From assembly GCA_035541195.1 (NCBI GenBank), contig DATKNU010000040.1, positions 1-9,348 of the forward strand: a stretch of DNA of 9,348 nucleotides, written 5' to 3'. Shown piece by piece: positions 5,916 through 9,348 of the stretch. The position numbers and the translations under genes are program-made. Source of the DNA: Muellerivita sp035541195. Its GTDB lineage: Bacteria; Oederibacteriota; Muellerivitia; Muellerivitales; Muellerivitaceae. The notes under the pieces were generated by a model, which saw nothing but the letters and a program-made list of their open reading frames with translations, searched no databases and had not been told where the DNA came from. The stretch's first letter is position 1. Each line of letters opens with the position of its first letter.

Positions 5916-7379
5916 ATGACCCATCATCCCGCGCCCAAAATTTCCCTGAACCAACTCGCCCGCAGGGCCATGGCCGAGAACGGCCTGGAGGCGGATTTCC
6001 CGCCCGAGGCTTTGGAACAATTGGCCGCCATCACAAGCCCCGCGGAGGACGCCTCGCTTCCCGACCTGACGGGGCTTTTGTGGTGTTCCATCGACAACGA
6101 CGATTCCCGGGACCTGGACCAACTGAGCGTGGGCGAAAAGCTCCCCGGGGGTTCCATTCAAATCAAGGTGGCGGTGGCCGACGTGGACGCCCGCGTGGCC
6201 CAGGGCACGCCGCTGGACCTGCACGCGCGGAAGAACACCACCTCGGTCTACACCGGCGTCGAAATTTTCCCCATGCTCCCCGAAAAACTCTCGACGGATT
6301 TGACGTCCCTTTCCTTCAACGAAACCCGCGTCGCCTTGATCGTGGACATGCGGGTGAACGCCAAGGGCGAAGTGGACGAGGCCAAAATCTACCGGGCCCG
6401 GGTCAAAAACAAGGCCAAGCTGGCCTATAACGGGGTGGGCGCTTGGTTGGAAGGCGCCGGCCCCCTGCCCGAGGCCGCCGCGCGCGTGAACGGCATGGAG
6501 GCCCAATTGCGGCTCCAGGACGAGGCCGCCCAAAGGCTGCGCGCCCTGCGCCATGAGCACGGGGCGCTGGACCTGCAAACCCTGCAACCCCGGCCCGTCA
6601 CCGAGGCGGGCGTGGTGGTGGACCTGGCCTTAGAGACCCAAAACCGCGCGGGGCAACTGATCGAGGATTTCATGGTGGCCGCCAACGGCGCCACGGCCCG
6701 GTTCCTCACCGCCCACAATTTCCCCACCCTACGCCGGGTGGTGAAAACCCCCAAACGCTGGGACCGCATCGTCTCGGTGGCGGCCGACCTGGGGGAAAAG
6801 CTTCCCGCCGACCCCGACTCCAAGGCCCTTTCCCATTTCCTGACCCGCCAACGCCAGAAAGACCCCCTGCATTTCCCCGACCTGTCCCTCACCATCGTGA
6901 AGCTCATGGGCCGCGGCGAATACGCCCTGGAACTCCCCGGCCAGGCGCCCCAGGGCCATTTCGGCCTGGCGGTGCGCGACTACAACCATTCCACCGCGCC
7001 CAACCGCCGCTACCCGGACCTTATCACCCAACGACTGCTTAAAAACGCCTTGGGCGGCGCGGCCGCCCCTTATGCCCCGCCGGAATTGGAGTCGCTGGCC
7101 CGCCATTGCACCCAGCAGGAGGACGCCGCCGACAAGGTGGAGCGCCAGGTCCGTAAATCCGCCAGCGCGGCTTTTTTGGCCCCCCGCGTCGGGGACCATT
7201 TCGAGGCGCTCATTACGGGCGTTTCGGACAAGGGCACTTGGCTCAGGCTTTTAAAGCCCCCGGTGGAAGGAAAGCTCGTTCAAGGCGCCCAAGGCTTGGA
7301 CGTGGGCGACAAGGTGAGGGTGAAGCTCATCGGCGTGAATGTGGAACAGGGCTGGATCGATTTTGTGAGGATTCCCTGA
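5916..7379 (+). CDS. RNase II/R-family 3'-5' exoribonuclease (RNB domain)
   Basis: This is probably a processive 3'-to-5' exoribonuclease for RNA decay. The 487 aa product is much shorter than E. coli RNase II or R. It has a short N-terminal helical part (1-45) with no cold-shock domains, an RNB domain (about 50-395) and a C-terminal S1-like domain (about 425-485, starting VGDHFEALITGVSDKGTWLRL). The metal motif is SIDNDDSRDLDQ (58-69): Asp60, Asp66 and Asp68 are kept, but the fourth Asp of RNase II/R is Gln69. The late motif NRRYPDLITQRLL (363-375) supplies the conserved arginines. A DLDQ variant is, to my memory, seen in other short RNB proteins, so activity is likely kept. ATG 5916 has AGGA (5908-5911) 4 nt upstream. 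It is not named rnr or rnb because the domain layout differs. Confidence 0.88.
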   Translation: MTHHPAPKISLNQLARRAMAENGLEADFPPEALEQLAAITSPAEDASLPDLTGLLWCSIDNDDSRDLDQLSVGEKLPGGSIQIKVAVADVDARVAQGTPLDLHARKNTTSVYTGVEIFPMLPEKLSTDLTSLSFNETRVALIVDMRVNAKGEVDEAKIYRARVKNKAKLAYNGVGAWLEGAGPLPEAAARVNGMEAQLRLQDEAAQRLRALRHEHGALDLQTLQPRPVTEAGVVVDLALETQNRAGQLIEDFMVAANGATARFLTAHNFPTLRRVVKTPKRWDRIVSVAADLGEKLPADPDSKALSHFLTRQRQKDPLHFPDLSLTIVKLMGRGEYALELPGQAPQGHFGLAVRDYNHSTAPNRRYPDLITQRLLKNALGGAAAPYAPPELESLARHCTQQEDAADKVERQVRKSASAAFLAPRVGDHFEALITGVSDKGTWLRLLKPPVEGKLVQGAQGLDVGDKVRVKLIGVNVEQGWIDFVRIP

Positions 7380-7403
7380 TAACATCTTCCAGCAAACCAT
7401 TTC

Positions 7404-7527
7404 ACCGCCAAGACGCCAAGTTCGCCAAAAAAGAATAAAATCTCTTCCTCGAAATTTTTCGTTTGAAAAAAATTAACTGTTCAGTTTTTTAAAAAAATTC
7501 ATTCGCCTTCTTGGCGAACTTGGCGGT
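7404..7527. repeat. CGCCAAG-type intergenic inverted repeat
   Basis: The left arm (7404-7428) carries iterated CGCCAAG units ending in CGCCAAGTTCGCCAA (7414-7428). The right arm TTGGCGAACTTGGCG (7511-7525) is its exact 15-base reverse complement. Between them is an AT-rich core with A7, T6 and A7 runs (7466-7498). Read in one frame the left arm gives HRQDAKFAKK, a phrase I know from many spurious small proteins in unrelated genomes, which marks this as a widespread repeat class. It occupies most of the 196-nt gap between the RNase and HAD genes. It could also act as a two-way transcription stop because of the A and T runs. No promoter is convincing. Confidence 0.8.
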
Positions 7528-7575
7528 TCAATAGGTTTAGTTTAAGGCTTTCATCTTTTCGGAAAGGAAAACGCC

Positions 7576-8196
7576 ATGCCCCACCTTCCCATTCAAGCCC
7601 TCTTCCTCGACGTAGGCGGCGTGCTCCTCACCAACGGCTGGGACCGCAAGGCCCGCCAAGCCACCGCCGAGAAATTCGGCCTGGATTACGCCGACCTCGA
7701 GGAACGCCACCACCTCACCTACGACACCTATGAGGTGGGCAAGATCACCCTGGAAACCTACCTGGACCGCATCGTCTTCCACCAGAAGCGGGCCTTTACC
7801 CGGGAAGACTTCCGTTCTTACATGTACGCCCAGACCCAGCCGTTGCCCGGCATGATCGACTACTTCACCCGCCTCAAGAAGGCCCATGGGTTGAAGGTGG
7901 GCGTGGTCAGCAACGAGGGCCGGGAACTTTCCGAGTACCGCATCAACCACTTCAACCTGGGCGCGCTGGCCGATTTTTTCGTGATGTCGGCTTTCGTCCA
8001 TTTCCGCAAGCCCGACACCGACATCTTCAAACTGGCCCTGGACATCGCCCAAGTGCCTCCCCGCCAATGCCTTTATTTCGACGACCGGCCCCTCTTCGTG
8101 GAAGTGGCCCGGCGCTTGGGGCTCCACGCCATCCACCACAAGGGCCTGGAAAGCACCCAAAAGGCCGTGGCCGAGTTGGGGCTTCCCCTGGAATAG
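7576..8196 (+). CDS. HAD-superfamily hydrolase (probable sugar-phosphate phosphatase)
   Basis: This is a 206 aa HAD enzyme that probably dephosphorylates a small phosphorylated metabolite. The motifs are: motif I FLDVGGVLL with nucleophile Asp12; motif II VGVVSNEG with Ser112; motif III FRKPD with Lys145; motif IV YFDDRP with Asp169/Asp170. A helical cap (about 20-85) lies between motif I and the core, a C1-type arrangement. The usual second Asp of DxD is Gly14, as in YihX-like glucose-1-phosphatases (DLGN) and related HADs; the general acid may come from elsewhere. ATG 7576 has AAGGA (7564-7568) 7 nt upstream. It sits alone behind the repeat, 62 nt before the next gene. The superfamily is certain and the substrate unknown. 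A phosphatase next to sugar-active genes would fit but is not shown. Confidence 0.88.
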   Translation: MPHLPIQALFLDVGGVLLTNGWDRKARQATAEKFGLDYADLEERHHLTYDTYEVGKITLETYLDRIVFHQKRAFTREDFRSYMYAQTQPLPGMIDYFTRLKKAHGLKVGVVSNEGRELSEYRINHFNLGALADFFVMSAFVHFRKPDTDIFKLALDIAQVPPRQCLYFDDRPLFVEVARRLGLHAIHHKGLESTQKAVAELGLPLE

Positions 8197-8258
8197 GGGC
8201 TTCCCAAACCCGCCCGCCGCCGTTAAAGTCGGGGCATTCCAAAACCGAACGGGGATCC

Positions 8259-9348
8259 ATGGCGTTGACCAAAAGGCAAAGGATGGGGCTTGGCGTCGCG
8301 GCCGGTCTGGCCCTGCTCTTGGTTTTGGACTACCGCTTTTATTCCCATTGGTTCGCCCAACGCCAGGCCGCCCAGGCCGCGCTAGAAGCCAAGGAACGCC
8401 CCCACCGCGAAATCCTCGCCCAATTGGAAGACTTAAAACTTCACGGCGCATCGCTTCCGCCTTGCCCCCTTGTTTTTCCGCTGCTTGATTCCAAAGGCCG
8501 CGTGACCCCCCTGGGAAGTTACTTAAGTTATCTTGGAATGCGGCAGGCCGCTTACCAACCCCAGTCGGTTTTGAGCCTGCCCAACTTGGACCAGGCCTTC
8601 CGGGACTTCGACCTTTTCAACCCCCGCCGGGCGGCGTCGGAAGCTTATAAAACCCAGCTGCCCTTCCGGTTCCAGACCAAGGATTTCGCGGAAGGCACCT
8701 GGAAAAAAACATTCACGGGTTGGAAACTCCACCTGCGCTTCGGGGGATCCCAAGCGGAAAAAACCTACGACCAATCCTTCGCGAAGGGCGATTTACACGA
8801 CGCGCCCGGTTGGATGGCCCTCTGCCTGCTGGATTACCTGGGCCTCAAGCCTGCCGCCGACCCATCGGCTTTTTTGAACCGGCCGTTTTTCACCCAGGAC
8901 GCCGATCTTTTACGGGCCGCCGACCTGGAAATCGACTTCCACCACGGCGGCGAGGCCCTGGTTCCCCATTGGGAAGACCTGCTCACCCCCAACCCGGATC
9001 AAGCCGTCCTGGCGGGCGCTTGGATGGGCATCCAAGACCAAAGGGAAGGCCGGTTCCATCCCGAGCTCCTGGAGGCCTTTTTGAAGAAGCAACCCCTATC
9101 CAGTTGGGCCTCCCAACAATTGGCCGAGGAATATTTCGAGGCCGGCCGTTATGCCGACGCCTTGCCCCTCTTCTTCACGCTGTTGAAAAACAACGACAAC
9201 AACGGTCCCCTTTACGCTTGGACCGAGGTTTGCCTTGAGCGGATGGGGGAACGGGAAGCCGCGGTTCAATTGAGCCGGACCTGGGCGCAAAAACATCCCG
9301 AAAACCCTGAAGCCTGGATGACCCTATCCCTCGGCTTGACCCCGGCGG
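8259..9348 (+). CDS. Membrane-anchored TPR-like protein, partial (runs off right edge)
   Basis: An open frame starts at ATG 8259 and continues without a stop to the window end, giving 363 codons plus one base. I do not recognise the family. Visible features are a short basic N-terminus (KRQR at 5-8); one hydrophobic segment (about 9-23) likely to be a membrane anchor; an Ala/Gln/Glu-rich stretch (about 32-56) that may form a coiled coil; an unfamiliar middle region with PCPLVFPLLD; and TPR-like helical pairs from about 282 (LAEEYFEAGRYADALPLF, then LERMGEREAAVQLS and HPENPEAW). Codon use matches the neighbours. GGGGA (8251-8255) is a close but possible ribosome site. TPR proteins of this shape often scaffold envelope complexes; here that is only inference. 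It could also be a lone tetratricopeptide protein. Confidence 0.8.
   Translation, partial: MALTKRQRMGLGVAAGLALLLVLDYRFYSHWFAQRQAAQAALEAKERPHREILAQLEDLKLHGASLPPCPLVFPLLDSKGRVTPLGSYLSYLGMRQAAYQPQSVLSLPNLDQAFRDFDLFNPRRAASEAYKTQLPFRFQTKDFAEGTWKKTFTGWKLHLRFGGSQAEKTYDQSFAKGDLHDAPGWMALCLLDYLGLKPAADPSAFLNRPFFTQDADLLRAADLEIDFHHGGEALVPHWEDLLTPNPDQAVLAGAWMGIQDQREGRFHPELLEAFLKKQPLSSWASQQLAEEYFEAGRYADALPLFFTLLKNNDNNGPLYAWTEVCLERMGEREAAVQLSRTWAQKHPENPEAWMTLSLGLTPA

Noticed and set aside
4811..5917. A 368-codon minus-strand ORF opposite the epimerase-like gene
   Set aside because: It is as long as the real gene but has no recognisable motifs. The + strand has a complete Rossmann motif, a YxxxK pair and a good Shine-Dalgarno.
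7463..7494. Possible promoter in the AT-rich core (TTGAAA, then TTAAAA)
   Set aside because: The spacer is about 20 nt and the -10 is poor; A/T runs in a repeat give such matches by chance.
7537..8451. A 304-codon minus-strand ORF opposite the HAD gene
   Set aside because: The + strand carries all four HAD motifs. The reverse frame is compositionally biased and crosses two real gene ends.
8720..9238. A + strand ORF of 172 codons near the right end
   Set aside because: It is out of frame with the open 8259-9348 gene, is Pro/Arg-rich, and has no ribosome site.

Overview
This window is about 9.3 kb of GC-rich bacterial DNA by eye. Every supported gene lies on the + strand. The organism cannot be named from the sequence. 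Non-ATG starts (TTG, GTG, probably CTG), a lipobox-free Sec-type signal peptide, dispersed palindromic repeats and the gene mix suggest an environmental, possibly uncultured bacterium. The order SRP RNA, dnaX, ybaB, recR is an ancient housekeeping arrangement, also found in Bacillus subtilis (scr-dnaX-yaaK-recR), so it says little about phylum.

Layout. Positions 1-123 are a small (Alu-less) bacterial SRP RNA whose two ends pair over about 22 positions. dnaX (clamp-loader tau/gamma subunit), ybaB (nucleoid-associated protein) and recR (RecFOR recombination mediator) follow. dnaX contains an A8 run in a slippery register, followed by possible stem-loops, and may make a short gamma-like product. 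A palindromic element lies between ybaB and recR. Just after recR, the 3' end of recR (including its stop codon) and the hairpin behind it are duplicated in tandem, and the second copy carries a 59-bp net insertion with its own hairpin. This is the most unusual structure here.

From 3141 the content is accessory and metabolic. There is a nitrobindin/THAP4-type heme-binding beta-barrel protein, then a secreted SGNH/GDSL esterase resembling carbohydrate esterase family 2. The esterase signal peptide is only recovered if translation starts at a CTG one base after the preceding stop. Next come an NAD-dependent epimerase/dehydratase-like protein and an RNase II-type exonuclease without an N-terminal cold-shock domain, 7 nt apart. 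An AT-rich gap with a CGCCAAG-type inverted repeat leads to a HAD-family phosphatase. Last is a membrane-anchored TPR-like protein of unknown function that runs off the right edge.

How they work together. The first block serves replication, recombination and protein targeting. Close spacing suggests two short co-transcribed pairs: nitrobindin with esterase, and epimerase with RNase. No pathway clearly links the downstream genes. No tRNA, rRNA, CRISPR array, transposase or phage gene is visible. No convincing new multi-gene system is present; the novelty lies in the repeats, the probable recoding site and the mis-startable genes.
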